Shown piece after piece: positions 1 through 12,445 of a stretch of 64,000 bases of DNA. The notes under the pieces are model-generated. The model did not search any database and had not been told where the DNA came from. It was given only the letters and a program-made list of their open reading frames with translations. A program made the translations under genes and the position numbers. Origin of the DNA: Atrichornis clamosus (Eukaryota > Chordata > Aves > Passeriformes > Menuridae); the NCBI GenBank assembly GCA_013400975.1, contig WBMZ01011390.1, forward strand, positions 248,001 through 312,000, read 5' to 3'. Numbering within the stretch: the stretch's first letter is position 1; the number at the start of each line of letters is the position of its first letter.

Positions 1-2842
1 TCTCATGGAAGTATCCCCAGAAGAGAAAGCACAATAAGGCTCCAAGGCTTCCAGAGCCGCTTCCATCAGCCGCTTCCACCAGCAGCAAGCAAGAGAAACT
101 GCAGGATGCAGTGGTGATGGAGCAGTGAGTTAGAAACATGTCAGACCTTGCATGGGAATTCTCTGCACTTCTCACTTCCTGCAGTCTGGGCAAACTGGGT
201 ATAATGTGAGAGTCTCCTCTGCATATTTTAGAATAGTCTTCCTGGTGTTCCTACCATATCAGGATAGTTTTCTTTATTTTCCATTTAATTCAATGGTTCA
301 ATGCTGAAAAAAATTGTAAAAGCAAACATATTTAATGAATATTTTAAATCCCCTCTTACCTATGCTTAAAAGAATAAAGCTTATCTAAAGAACTTCATAA
401 ATTCAAATAGTAACTCAGAAAACCACAATTTTATCTACAACTTCAGGGGATTTTTTTCATTTCTTCCTGCTTATATATTTTGCACCTATTATAGATGTGG
501 AATTTTAAGTATATTCCAAAAAATGACATATTTTATTTAAATTTTTTTTTCGTTTTTGATCTTTAAGGATGTTGCTTTAAAATTTTTTCCAGGTGTACTA
601 TCACCTAGTATTGAGGCATCTGTTTATGTACCTCAGCATGTTTTAAGGCTTGTAAGTGCTCTGAATCTGAGCTTTTATCCTTCTTCTTCACAAAATTCAC
701 ATGGCAAACTGACTGCTCAGTGAAAATGAATATATAATATTCCTTGACCGTACTTCTGAAAATAAATGCATAATTTTTTATGTCTGTGGTGAGAAATATT
801 ACTTCAAAAACAGTCTAAAGCCAAAGGGAATTCCAAACACACATGCTTTAAAAAGTAATTCTTTTCTTTTAAATTCATTTTTAAAGCCATCACTCTGGAT
901 TAAAAACTGAAAACTTAGCTGAACAGAGGATAATAAATGCCAGATTTTTAAATGAGGCATGCTTTTAAAAACATAACTGTAAAATAATTAAATCGACAGA
1001 AATTTACAGAGACCAAGCCTGCAGGATAAATTTAAACTAGTCAGAGACTTAAATATAGGATCATCACCAATATTGTTTACAAGTCATACAAGTAAACAAA
1101 GTGAACTGGTTTTCTTTTGTCTTATCAAGCAACAAAATAGGGAAAACAGTTGAGTTTGTGTAGTGATTTGGACTATGTCATACTACAAATTTAAGAATCA
1201 ATAGGAGAAACCAACTTTGTGGCCAGTTTGTGTTGTCTTTCCATGTAGAACATGCTGGACTGATCAAAATGACAAAGAAATTATTTCACTTACGAGTATC
1301 AGGCCTTTCAAGAGTTATTTTTTAAGTGCTGATGTGAAACTGTCCTCAGAGAGAGCACACGGGGTTCAGGAAGAGGTACATTTAGCAGGAAATCTTTCAA
1401 GTCTGTGTTGCTTGAAAACAGTAAGTTTGTAGGTTTGCATGTGCAGCTCTTTGTATTGCACCGTTTTCAGTCAATGACTGAAAACTGCATCCAGAATACC
1501 AGCTGAATAAACTTAATTGTTTATCTCTAAATTTTGATCCTGTTCTGCAACAGAAACTCAAACAGATCCCCTCCAAATTTGGAAATATTTTTGAGTTTGG
1601 GATTTTAACTTAAAACCTGAAAGCCTTTACAATTTAGAGGTTTAATTAAACCATTTATATTTGACATGCATATAATTTTAATGCTGTATTATTTGAAGTT
1701 AATGATTTATAGCAAATTGGATATAGTTATTGCAATAATTAATGACATTTTCAGTGCAGTGCCTAAACATCTGCACGAGAGTAGGATTGAGTTGTGCCGA
1801 GCTCTGTACAAACACACAACAATAACCCAAACACACAACATGAACAGACAATGAAGAGGAAAAAAGAACACAGAATGACCAGTATAACAGGCACGATAAA
1901 CATCTTTTTCAAACCAATTTCTTTTAGAGGCCTGGAAGGAAGAAGGTAGTTATATGGAGCTGGGTCGCTGGCTGACTTCCAAAGAAAAATATAGAATATA
2001 TGGAGAAGATGAAATGAGAATCAAATGTAGACAGAGTGCTTAATCTTTCCTTCTCAAAAAAAAAATCAAAACTCTTTTTCCTTAGCAACAGCTAAAATTA
2101 CACAAATACATTCCTAATATTAGTGGCAAAGTACTTGTAAGGAGTGACTGCTTTGTCACAAGGGTAATATATTTTATTGTTGCTTTATGCTATTCATTAC
2201 AGTAGTGTCTGGAGAATCCAACTAACAGTCTCCACAATACTTGGGCTGTTTTATAAGCAAATTGAACCGGATTATTCTGTGTAGACAAGAGCAAAGAAGT
2301 AAGTAAATTCAGAACAGAAGCCCAAAAACTGAAGTAGGCGTTTTTACTGTGTTAAGACATTTTTCCACTAAAATGAATTATTCAGTGAAGAAAATCCTTT
2401 GTACATAAAACACGAAGAAGACAACCTGCATGTACCACTGAGAAGAGGTACATTTTGAGGTGCACAGTGAAGGTGTAGCAGAGAAATATTCTTGGGTGGT
2501 GTGTCAACAACAGAAGGGTAATAAATGCACAAGGAACTTATGATATTGAGTGACTGGCTGATATAAGTCAGTGGGTTACGTTCATCGCAAATAGGTGTGA
2601 AGTTCTGCATGTTCGGAAAAAAATACTCTTGGCTGTGTAAAATCACTAGTGGACTCTCACTTACCATTAAAAGAGAGAGGCCAAAAAGCAAACCAAATGC
2701 TAGAAATTATTTGGAAAGGAAAAGACCCTGAGACGTGTCATCATTATGCCTCTGTGTATCCACTGTGCTTCCACATCTTGACTATTTTACATAGCTCTGG
2801 ACCCTTATTCCCACTATTTTCATTTAAGGAAAGCTTATCCTA
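1..2842. other. AT-rich non-coding stretch, nothing recognised
   Basis: Open frames here reach only about 107 codons on either strand and none resembles a known protein. The DNA is AT-rich with many short A and T runs. I see no repeat family, tRNA or promoter-like GC block. It is ordinary intergenic or intronic sequence as far as can be read by eye. Confidence 0.6.
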
Positions 2843-3120
2843 GAACTGGAGAAGGTTCAGAGGACATTAGCAACCATCAGAACTATGCAACAACTAGAGA
2901 AGGGATTGTTAATCTGAAAGAAGGATGACTGAGAAGTTCTATAAACTCTTGGAGACCTTAGCTGCATAAGTTGAAGAGAGTTGCACGCTGTCTTTTCCAA
3001 GGCACCTTGGGAAGCCAGCAAGTAGCAGCTTCAAAAGAAATGGAAGGAAGTGGTTCTTCATAAAGTGCACAAGGAAGTTGTGGAAACCCCTTGCCTCAGT
3101 TAAAACCAGATGCTCAAAGT
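2843..3120 (+). mobile_element. CR1-type LINE fragment, 3' region (decayed)
   Basis: The piece opens with 'gaactggagaaggttcagag' and contains 'ggaagtggttcttcataaag' followed by 'gttgtggaaaccccttgcc'. In that order and spacing these match the end of ORF2 and following sequence of old bird/reptile CR1 elements as I remember them: the 'aaggtgcagagaagggcaac' block, the 'aggaagt-cttcttcac' block and the 'tgtggaa-ctcgttgcc' block. Reading frames are broken, so it is a dead fragment. The 3' tail that would name the subfamily is missing. Subfamily is not assigned. Confidence 0.72.
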
Positions 3121-6100
3121 TTGGTTACACAGTTTGATCCAGGGTCTTCATCCTCGGGTGCATATCAGCCAGCACTATTTTACACTCCTGACTTTCTTTA
3201 GTAGTGTCTCCACTTTCTCTGCACTAGTGCAGCAGCTGTTTCTTCTATAATTGGACTCAGAACATACATTTCATCTCAGTGAAGGCTGCAGGCAGTAGTA
3301 TTTAAAATAAAGTCTCAACTGCTTCACTAATTGCAGATTTTGTGTGAATACTCACAACAGAATGGCAGCCGGATTGAAACAATGCTATTACAGACCTGTG
3401 AATTGTTAAGGAAAGAAAGCCAGGACACAAACAAAGTTAGAATGAACACTCAACCATTGCCATCCATTGACTGTCACATTAAAAATCTTTTATTCTGGCA
3501 AAGCTATGTCACTTAGGAACCACACAATACTTAGCAGTAAAATGATCAATCATCAGTCATACATGAAAAGGAAGATCCAAAATGTGTTAAAAATACCTCC
3601 AAACTACAAAGGAAAATACTTTTTTTAAAGCCTGTTGAAAATCTTACTTATAGAAGTATTATTACAGAAGTCAATAAAATTAACTTGCACAAGTAACCAT
3701 GGTTCAAATGAGTAACCAGAATCTAGAGTTTGAAACATAGGTGCTGAAAGTCAGACCCCTAAATTATTAGGATAACTTGTAAACTGCCAAATCGTCTCCA
3801 CTGTTCCAATTCCAATGTTTGCTAAAAAACAGATGTCTAGCTCAGCTACCCCAGTATGTACTTATGTCCTGAGGTAGATCTTACTGACCAGGTATAAACT
3901 CTATTAAAAACCAGACAGGGCAGTGCTGCTGTGTGTCAGTTCTCCACAGACTGAAGGAGAGTTGGTTGGCAGAAGGCATTAGGGATGACATTCTTACCAC
4001 ACTATGATCTGGGTAAGTAAAAAAATCATGAAAGATGCCTAAAATCCCCGTAAATTGAAAACATGGAAATAAATGCCTACAGCTGGTCCTTCATAGCCCA
4101 GTGTCTTGTCTCTAAGATTATTTCAAAGCTGAGGAGGGAATTCTGTCTCTTCCACCCAGCCCTTGTCCCTCCCAAATGAGAGTCCTACCTGCTAAAACTT
4201 TGAAAGTTTTCACCTTGAGAACATGACATTTTAGAAATGGGAAAACTCCTCCAGGGCATTATGCTTTCCATGACATCCTGGTCAAAAAACAGAGTGCTGT
4301 AATTAGATAAATAGTCAGACAGACTAGACAAGAGACAATCTCAAAACATGAAGGGGGAGGAGGATAAGATTATAAAGCATAGAATTTGACATACTTGCTG
4401 TCTCTCAGTTTTTTCTGGCATATACAAATCACATTTTAGAGTGACAAATGGATGCACATTAAATTTAAGGACAGCTGAACCAAGGTAAGAGTAATTTACT
4501 CAACTTGTGATTTCCACGTGTTCTGCATATTGCTCTGTAGGTATCTCTGGGGTGAAATAAGTGGTTGCATGGATCCCAAATTTCCAAACTATCTTTTCAT
4601 ATTGTACTTATCTCAAGAAAGCACCTATCAGTCACTTATGGTACTAACAGTTACCCGTAGACTCAATAATGGGGGCACAAGGTGGTTTCCCAAAAATTTG
4701 AGCAATTGTAAGCACCATGGAAGAATGCATTTGCATTGGTTTTTGTCCTTCTGTAGAAAAATAATATACAGTATAAGAATTTCTTCTCACCAGAGTACTT
4801 TTTCAAGTTGTGGATTACATCATATTTTCTGTAGACAGATTCAGAGATTAATTCTAAATCTGACTCCCTCCACTATGGTTATTGCAGTTTTTAGGTAACT
4901 CGTCATACAAGTCAATTACTTCAGGTTGTTTATATATCTAAAACTGTTCCTCAAGGACACTGGAAAATGTTTCTTTTTTCCCCTCTCCTGTCCCACAACA
5001 GTTTCTTTCAAATTTCTGTGTGGAATCAATTCTAAAGTGGACGTAATTTTGACCTAGAGATCTGGTTGGGGAATTATGAATTAAAGACTTTGGGTAGGAG
5101 AACACTGATTATTTTAAGAACTGATTGCTAGCATGTCATAAGTGAGTGTTAATGAAATTTTGTCATGGACAGCATCACAGAATCCAAAATGGAATTTCTA
5201 CTTATGCTGTTTCTAGGAGATCTGAAAGCCAAATCTCTCTGCAGTACATCATGAAAGGTTGAAGATTCCTCAGCTAGTTAAAGGAGGAGGACCTATAAGG
5301 GATGAACAAGAAACACCTTAAAATCCTTCAATAGTACCTCAATAGTTAAATAGTACTTAAAAGCATTGTTTTAGATGTGAGAATGAGAGCAAAATCCCTG
5401 ATCTGCCTTTTGTGGCCTGTGCACAGAAGTGTCCTGGGGTTTGGTCATGTGATCTCATGTCATGGGGAAAACTCCTGCTTTTTGTCACTAGGTATATGAA
5501 AACTGGAAAGAGAAACACACATGGCTTTATAGAGTAGTAAAATCACAGGTTTCTCAGACCTAGTATTTTAGCTCTGAAGTCTCTGACTGTGGGGAAAAGT
5601 TCTGAGAATGGGAACATTTCTAGAGTTTTCTTGTAAGTTTTAAAACATGAAGCAAAGTGATCCAGTCGAGCTAAGTCAGGAATGGCTCTAGGTTCTTTCC
5701 AAAAAAATGAGGGTTCTGTAGAAAGAACAGCTATAAAGGAGAAATCAAATAATTTTTGGTTTAACTACTGGCTAGTGCACACATTATTCTCAGTGATATT
5801 GCTTTGTCAAGGTTTTCAGCAAATCTTTAGAAATTAACTTTTCACTATTCCTGAAGGAAATTTTGAAGTATCTAAATGGTCATGTTTTTGCAAAACACAT
5901 TCTGTGAACTCCTTTTATGCTGAAATCTGAACATTTACAGCCCTTTCCCATGCTGGGTAGTGAGAGAGATCTCTTTATATTAATTCGGACTTCACAGATG
6001 TCACATGATAGGAATACATTCCAAAAGCTAAGATACAAGATTACTCTTTAACCATAGAACAAACCAACAGGAATTTTAATCAAGACAATATCCAATAATG

Positions 6101-8989
6101 ACTGAATGTTTTTGGAGGCGATCCAGAATAAACATTTGGGAATTTTAATCTTGACTGCCTTTGAATTTTGTAAAAAATATTTTTAAAGTTTGGGGAATAT
6201 GCCACTCCAGCTGATTCCAGAAATGAGCCATCTAAGGTATTAAAGTGTTTCATCTGTTCAGACATCGAATATTGCAAATCTGTTTCAGTAATTCATACCA
6301 GATAAGTTTGCAGTGAATGAGCCTAAGTGAAGAAACTTGTTTCCCTTAAAGTAGGAGAGCAAGTCAGAAATGGAAGAAAATTTAAGCCAAACTTTTTAAA
6401 AATCTTCCTCATATTTCAGAAAATATTAAGGCAGCTGATTTTCTTAACTTCTCACCAGCTAATTTAAAATTATTGAAACTGTGCTGTTTGCAGCAATGTG
6501 ACAGAATGAAATTTCTTACACTCCATGTGTGTTTCCACATGTGTTTAGGTGTATCTGTGTGTCTGCGTATTTATTATGATTGAAGTGTTCAGAAAACTTC
6601 AATCACTGTTTTACTGTTGTCTTCAAAATATATGTGTTGGTATATCATGACTTTAATGCTTCAACCCACATGTGTTATGTTTTGTTTAGTTTTTTTCCAC
6701 TGGAAGCAGATTCCAACAGGCTTTGTTGAGTTCTCTAAAATGCTATTGTATGACTGCAAACTTTGACAGTACTAAACTATATATATTACCATAAAATTAT
6801 TGGCTTATCTGTCCCACAACTTCCATTTAGAGTAATTTTATATGCAACCAATTTGAAACAATTTGAGAAAATGAATCCATCTAAATTGCTCATTTTGAGC
6901 TTGCACGATGTCTCATTTCAAATATCAATATCAATGAGAGATGAGATTTTAGGCAGAAGAGAATTTAGGCTTCTTAGAATTAACAAGAATGGGCATTTTA
7001 GAGAGCTGCTAATCTTCCCTTTCTAGGAAGAACCCACTTTCAGCTGTTTTGGGACCAGGTTATGATGGTAACTAATATTTTAGCAGAAAAAAATGGGAAA
7101 AGTAGTCATACTTTTGTTCCTTTTTTGTATTAATATAAATTCCCATTCCTTTATTTTCTCCTTGTAGGCAATCGCACAACTCAATCTCTGTGCAGTGAAA
7201 GTTTAAAAGCCTAATTCTGTAAGTCATAAAACAAACTAAGCACAGAAAGGAATTTACAGTATGTTAAAAGAATAGGAGAAGAGGCTAATAGAGTTGTATA
7301 CATTTCAAGGATAGATATAATCAAGTGTGTACAATATAAAGCAGAAGGTTCATAATGATTGAAAAAGGAGAAGGAAAAAAAAAGCTATTTTGTAGTAGCT
7401 GCATGAACTCTGGCTGAACCTTGCTATTTGGCAGCCTCCAGTAAGGACAGCCTAAGATGAGGCATTAGGGTTTGAATCTGAGAAGCTGACATCAAGCAGA
7501 CAGCAAGACATGATATCTTATTTTCCTGAGCTATGCTGACACAAATTGAACTCCACTTATTATTTTCTTATGCCAGTAAAGTTGCATTTGGCATTTAAGC
7601 ATTTTACTTGCAGATGTTGGAGTGCTGGTTGTCTTAATTTAAATAATTTGCAGATTGTTTGGTGGTATTAAAAGATAGAAACTCATTCTTCATATGAGTC
7701 CAATTTTATAAGCTTTATTTTTTTTTCTGACCTTGTGCAAGGTAAGAATTTGATATTAAATCTAAGTAGCCCAAGGGTACAAAGCCAGTATTCTGTGTTA
7801 TTCAAAACTGGGAGTGGAGAAAACTTGCTTTGAGCTGTTTAACTGATAGACATAGGAAGAAAATATGAAAAATCTCCTAAATGATTAGCGCTAAAGAAAA
7901 TTAGAGTGTTCTTTCTTTGTCAGGCAATATAAATCATAACAATAATGCACGTCATATATGAATAGCAAGTAGTTCATGCACCTAGCATATTCCTCATTCT
8001 TTAGGGAGTTGTATATCAACAATAACACCTAAGTACCCTTTCTCACAGAACTAAAGAGAAAGGTGCATGGTTGTCATTACTTCTGTACATAGAATGCTTG
8101 AACATTTTCAGTTTTGCCATACAGATGTTATAGCTTCCCTTAAAGAAAAAGAAATTACTCCTTTCTCTTGTATGTTCCGTTGCTTTTATTTCCTTGCTCG
8201 TTTTCATAGGCAACACATTCTAAGAGAATCCTAGTGATTTTTTTGGGAAGAGAATAAGATGTCAGTTTACATTACAACCCCCCAGGGTAAATGGAGAGAA
8301 TTCATAAAGGGTTAGAAAAAATGTAGTGCTTTATAATGAAATGTACTTCATGTAATTTATGACTACACAGTTAGAGCATAGTCTTTCTTTTCCATTTTTT
8401 CCCGTGCTGCCTACAAGTACTTAACAATTGTCTAGGGGAAAAAATATTTTATCACTTATTGAGGAGCAATGTAACTTGTTCTCATTTCATTTTGCCAAAA
8501 GAGTTGTCTTGGAGAAGTGCGTGGCCACGTTGTCAGATGATGCTAAAGATCTGTGCATGTGATGCTGGGACCCAAGGCTGGAGGAGATCGGATGCAGCCG
8601 TCGGGCGGGCAAAAGCGGTGAGAGATCCACCAGTGGTGTCAAGAGGGCAAGCGACAGGTAACACCAGGGTCCGCTTCACAACTCTCATTTTCCCGCCTGT
8701 AAAACTAAAAGTAATAAAGTCCGTCCAGGTCCACAAAAAGCCTTGAAATCAGCAACTGAAAAACATTATGGAGTACTAATCGCAGGAAAATCTAGACGTA
8801 TTTGTGACAAGAGACAATTGGACCTGCTCTGTCTTCAATCCAAGTTAAATATCACATATGGACTGCCTATGCAAAATTATTTACCTAGGTTGCAGTGAGT
8901 TACTTATGAAAAATGTGAAGACATATGTCAAATCATAACATGTATCTTAACTGAAATGACATTTGAGTGAGATTTGAGAGGTTTCACAG
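3121..8989. other. Unassigned non-coding stretch
   Basis: This is AT-rich sequence. The largest open frame is 126 codons on the plus strand (4518-4898), has no recognisable domain and is compatible with chance. A slightly CpG-richer patch lies at about 8560-8620, inside overlapping short frames on both strands. Text at about 8690-8720 resembles the 'cctgtaaaa' tail of MIR-type SINEs but is too short to call. No coding exon or RNA gene was identified. Confidence 0.55.
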
Positions 8990-9540
8990 AAAGTAATTGA
9001 AAAAAATTGTATCTGTTGGACTACCAAGGATTAATGAGAGCAATTAAGGATTACACAGACATTGCAGAAAGATTAAATTATTTCTTTGCCTTTGTCTTTA
9101 CCACAGATGTTTGGTGACATTTTCTCTTTTCTGGAAATAAAGATCAGGTACTGTCAAAGGCTGCAATAGCAACAGAGGACATACTGGAACAGAAGGAAAG
9201 AATTAGAAAACCACCAGTTATTGAAATAGGAGAGTATGTTTCCAGGACTTCCAGAGGAGCTTAAGAATGAAATGGTTGAACCGTTAAAAACCCTAAAATT
9301 CAGGCTCATTAAAAACAACTACTGTGCCTGATCACCAGTGACTATCTTTAATAAGAGAGCTACAGATTATCCTGGGAATTGAACACCAATTTCTTTTCTT
9401 AATGTCAGGGGTATTGTGAAACAAAAATAAATAAATGAGAATCAGAATAAAGACAGTGTCTGCTTGGCAAAGAAAAACATCTCTCCTTACTCTATTAGAG
9501 TTTTTCAGGCATATTGTTCACAAAGAAAGGAAAAAATAAT
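8990..9540 (+). mobile_element. Decayed CR1/L3-type LINE, ORF2 reverse-transcriptase region
   Basis: Two protein blocks typical of CR1-group non-LTR retrotransposons appear in the correct order on the plus strand. At 9064-9108 the translation is AERLNYFFAFVFTTD, matching the 'A..LNEFFASVFT' block between endonuclease and reverse transcriptase. At 9371-9421 the translation is PGN*TPISFLNVRGIVK, matching the first RT block 'PGNYRPISLTSV.GK'. About 60 bases further on, sequence resembling the 'CLTNLIEFFEE' block follows. Stops and frame changes show it is long dead. The same element may continue beyond 9540 (A-rich to about 10090), but I cannot prove that. It is older than the CR1 tail at 37.9 kb, judged by divergence. 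Confidence 0.68.
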
Positions 9541-11280
9541 TTAAAACACCTTTGTCAATGTTCTGAAGAGGTTATTAAGAAGTGGCCAAAGAAAAAGAGA
9601 TGAAATAATTTCAAAGATCAGAGTGTGGCAGCTCATCTACACAAGGGCTGTGAGCACTGCATAGTTGGTTACTCCTGGACTCCTTCTGTGGATGCTCCTA
9701 AGGAACAAGCTGAAAATGAGTGAGGTGATGTTCCACCAGTGCAGACCTGGATGGAGAAGGGAGGAGCTAAGCAATATGTTCAATAAATTAATCAGTGCTT
9801 TCCAGAAGCCTGGAGAAATTATAACAAGGAAAGATCATGTAAAGTACTATTGGTCTAGGTAGTTATGTAATAAATAAGACCTTGCTTTTAAAGCACCAAC
9901 ATCAATTTAAATGTAGACTGAAGAAGCAGAGACTTGTATCATTCAGATCTCTCTGGACTGGAATCAACATAAATTCACCTGAAACATACCATGGCATGTA
10001 TGGATTTTACTTCCCAGCAGGACTTGCTCCATGCTACTAATGGTCAAAAGGACCTACAGCTAAACTCAAAATAGAAACATAGAAAGCAGCTATGTTTTCT
10101 GCAGCAGAGATGGGCTTAACTGAAAACAAGCACAGTAGACAGAGGCAGTTTATCTGGACAATATATAAGAAAAGTAAACTTGGTATGAAATAACATTTCT
10201 TCCAGAAAACTGTGATGCATGATCAGTGCTAGAATGTTGCTCTTCCATTTCTTCCTCTTGCATTAATTCAAGTCACGCAAAATAAATTAAATTGCAGGTC
10301 TGTTATTAAACTCAAGGCAAATTAGCTATGGGTTTTCCTAAATTTTATTCTGTCTTTTAATTTTTTTCTTTTTTTTAGCCTACATATGCTGTACTTTTTA
10401 GTCAACTCTGGTCAAGCTTTTAAATATAGCATGGAGCTAATGAATTACTTCTGTATTCAGTCACTTAGACTTCATGAATCAGTCATCTCCTCCTGAAAAC
10501 TGCTCTGGTCTGGATCTTTAACTAGTGTAAATTAGCACTGTGCCAAGAGAGAACTGAGGTGATACAATACTGTACAAAAGTCAAGGACCCAGCACTGTAT
10601 TTCTGTGTAGTACTGCCATAGTAACAGTGCCATTTATAAGTGTCACAGATCGTAAGGATTATATAAAGTAGATAATCTACAAAAAGAAATTTAAAATTTT
10701 GTTCTTATTTATGAAAGTTTTTCCCTTTGTTGGCAAGTTTATCAGCCTAAGGCAGTGCCCTGTGAATAGTGTAGTTTGAGTAATACTAATTTATTTTATG
10801 TGATTTGTGTTTATACTTTAGGAAATAGTAGGGAAAATATAGAACTTTAAATACTTTTTTTTCTGCTAGCATAATCTTTGTTTCTAAAATTTTATTATCA
10901 ACCTGCTTTCTACTTTTCCAGTAAGAAAACTCTACTTCAAGCCACAGGCTTTTATTCCTTGGAAGCCTTTTTCAGCAGTTTGAAGTTCTCCAGGCGATGA
11001 ATTTAGGCTGCGTCTTTGTTGTACCCCTTGGGTATAACACACCAAGCACAAAACCATGGCAGTGTTAGTAGAGAGCCAGCCAAGAAAAACAGAAATATAG
11101 CAGGAACAAACCAAATAGAGATCCCTCATGTTTCCTGTCCTTGCCTTTAGGCAAAAATACTGAAAGCTGCTCTGATACCTCCAAAACATTGTGTATGAAA
11201 TATCTCATGTAGGGCTTAGCTCAAGCCCAGTCTCTGTTTAAATTTCTAAACATCATAAAAAATCAAAAATATTTAATTGC
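9541..11280. other. A-rich stretch, possibly more of the same LINE
   Basis: The first ~550 bases remain A-rich on the plus strand and may be further ORF2 sequence of the preceding LINE, but no block I know is readable. The rest is unassigned. Open frames are at most 85 codons. Confidence 0.4.
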
Positions 11281-11411
11281 AGGAGTACCTCAGCAAGTTG
11301 TTAATATCACAAAGGTTGTGGGTTTGATCCCTGTATGGGACATTCACTTAAGAGTTGGACTTGATGATCCTTATGCATTTTTTTCCAACTCAGAATATTC
11401 TGTGATTCTTC
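11281..11411 (+). mobile_element. tRNA-derived SINE with CR1-like tail (TguSINE1 type)
   Basis: A diverged tRNA-like head ends in 'ggttgtgggtttgatccc' at 11314-11331, which holds the Pol III B-box ('ggtttgatcc', consensus GGTTCGAnTCC). The acceptor-like end is followed by 'cattcacttaagagttggac', then a CR1-like tail 'ttgatgatcc...ttccaactcagaatattctg' and a terminal 'tgtgattct'. This tRNA-Ile-like head joined to a CR1 tail is the layout I remember for TguSINE1 of zebra finch and other songbirds. The A-box side is shortened: an internal deletion has removed much of the D-to-anticodon region. It is a transposable element, not a working tRNA gene, and is the best single clue that the host is a songbird. 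Confidence 0.75.
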
Positions 11412-11947
11412 TTGAAATGATTCACCTAGCATATAAGAATTTGGGATTTGTACTTCTGGAGTTGCACATTAAGGTTTCTCTGGAAGCAAAGCTCTGTGAA
11501 AGACCCCTCTTCCCTGCCACACCCAGGAAACTGCTGCAGGCGATCCCCTTCTCACTCCCTCCTGTCCCATACCCAGGCCATGCTGCCCTCCCACAGCCTA
11601 TTTTGCCCATATTATAGCTTGTGTGTGATCCAAGACGTAAAATAATCTGTACTTCCTCGAGGATCATCATCTCCAAAACCAATATTCCTAGAGAGTCCAT
11701 TTTCCCCTCCATGTTAGTCACCTGCTGCAACCTCAGCATCAACCTGAATGTCAGATACCTTTGTGGTAGGGGAGAATGGGAGGATGGGATAGAAGAGGGA
11801 CAGACCTTTGCCAGAGAGGAAATTGAATACTGGGATCACATTCCTTCCAAGTTTTTTCCTGCAGTTAATAAACTGAAGGGGAATATTAATATCAATAAAA
11901 GAGCATTGCTCATTGCAGAGAGGGAGTGGGAAATCTTAACCGCTACT
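11412..11947. other. Unassigned stretch with overlapping open frames
   Basis: A 134-codon plus-strand frame (11621-12025) and a 106-codon minus-strand frame (11422-11742) overlap in this moderately GC-richer piece. Neither resembles a known protein. The plus frame runs into the palindromic element at 11948-12014, which argues against a real gene. Confidence 0.5.
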
Positions 11948-12014
11948 GGTCCAAATTCTCTCTCACTGGACTCCACAGACATTGCTAAACTTAATCCAGC
12001 GAGGAATTTGGTCC
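11948..12014. repeat. Small palindromic (MITE-like) element, copy 1
   Basis: The left end 'ggtccaaattctctctcact' and the right end 'ccagcgaggaatttggtcc' are imperfect inverted copies, with a core of about 28 bases between them. The ends and layout match the other copies listed in this window. Similar palindromes occur widely in turtle, crocodile and bird DNA as I remember them. I do not assign a family name. Autonomous partner and target duplication were not identified. Confidence 0.6.
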
Positions 12015-12129
12015 ACTGGGTTTAATTTAAGTATGTAATACGATGCAGTGTTGGGAAAAGAAAAACATCTATTTGGTGAATGTATTTTTGGGATGTCTCT
12101 TCTAAGTTCAGAGAGTTTGAAGATCGTTT

Positions 12130-12445
12130 TTGTTCACATTAGTGTGACCACAGCTAGAGTGTCATGCTGTGGTTTGGTTTCAAGAGTTACAGAAAAGGCA
12201 GAATGGAACTAGAGAATGAAATTAAGGGACGCAGGAAGATGATGACAGAGTTGAGGAGCCATCCTGTAAGGAGAGCCTCAGAGAATTTGGGGAATTGACT
12301 CTCTGCCTTTTACAGGAGGGGTGGCAAACATCCACACTATAAATGCAAGTGTTATGCTAACATTAAAGTGAAGCAACAGCCTAAAGGCATCAAGGCAAGG
12401 AATTAGAGGATAGTTGAAATTTTAATTTTAGGTAAAAAACTATAG
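12130..12445 (+). mobile_element. CR1-type LINE fragment, ORF2 C-terminal region
   Basis: 'gtgaccacagctagagtgtc' corresponds to the 'VRPHLEYCVQFW' block near the end of CR1 ORF2. It is followed by 'cctgtaaggagagcctcaga', matching the CR1 'tatgaggagaggctgagaga' region. 'aggcatcaaggcaaggaatt' and the following 30 bases resemble the later 'aatgggcaca...atcaggaaaaac' block. Frames are broken. The 3' end fades out before any recognisable tail. Distinct from, and more diverged than, the copy at 37.8 kb. Confidence 0.65.

Noticed and set aside
8690..8720. MIR tail ('cccgcctgtaaaactaaaag')
   Set aside because: About 30 bases of partial similarity with no neighbouring MIR core.
11281..11345. Working tRNA gene
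   Set aside because: It has a B-box-like string, but the A-box half is eroded and shortened, no cloverleaf can be drawn, and it continues straight into a CR1-like tail. It is a SINE head.
11621..12025. 134-codon frame as a possible gene
   Set aside because: Its last ~25 codons are the palindromic repeat at 11948-12014, and there is no recognisable protein signature.
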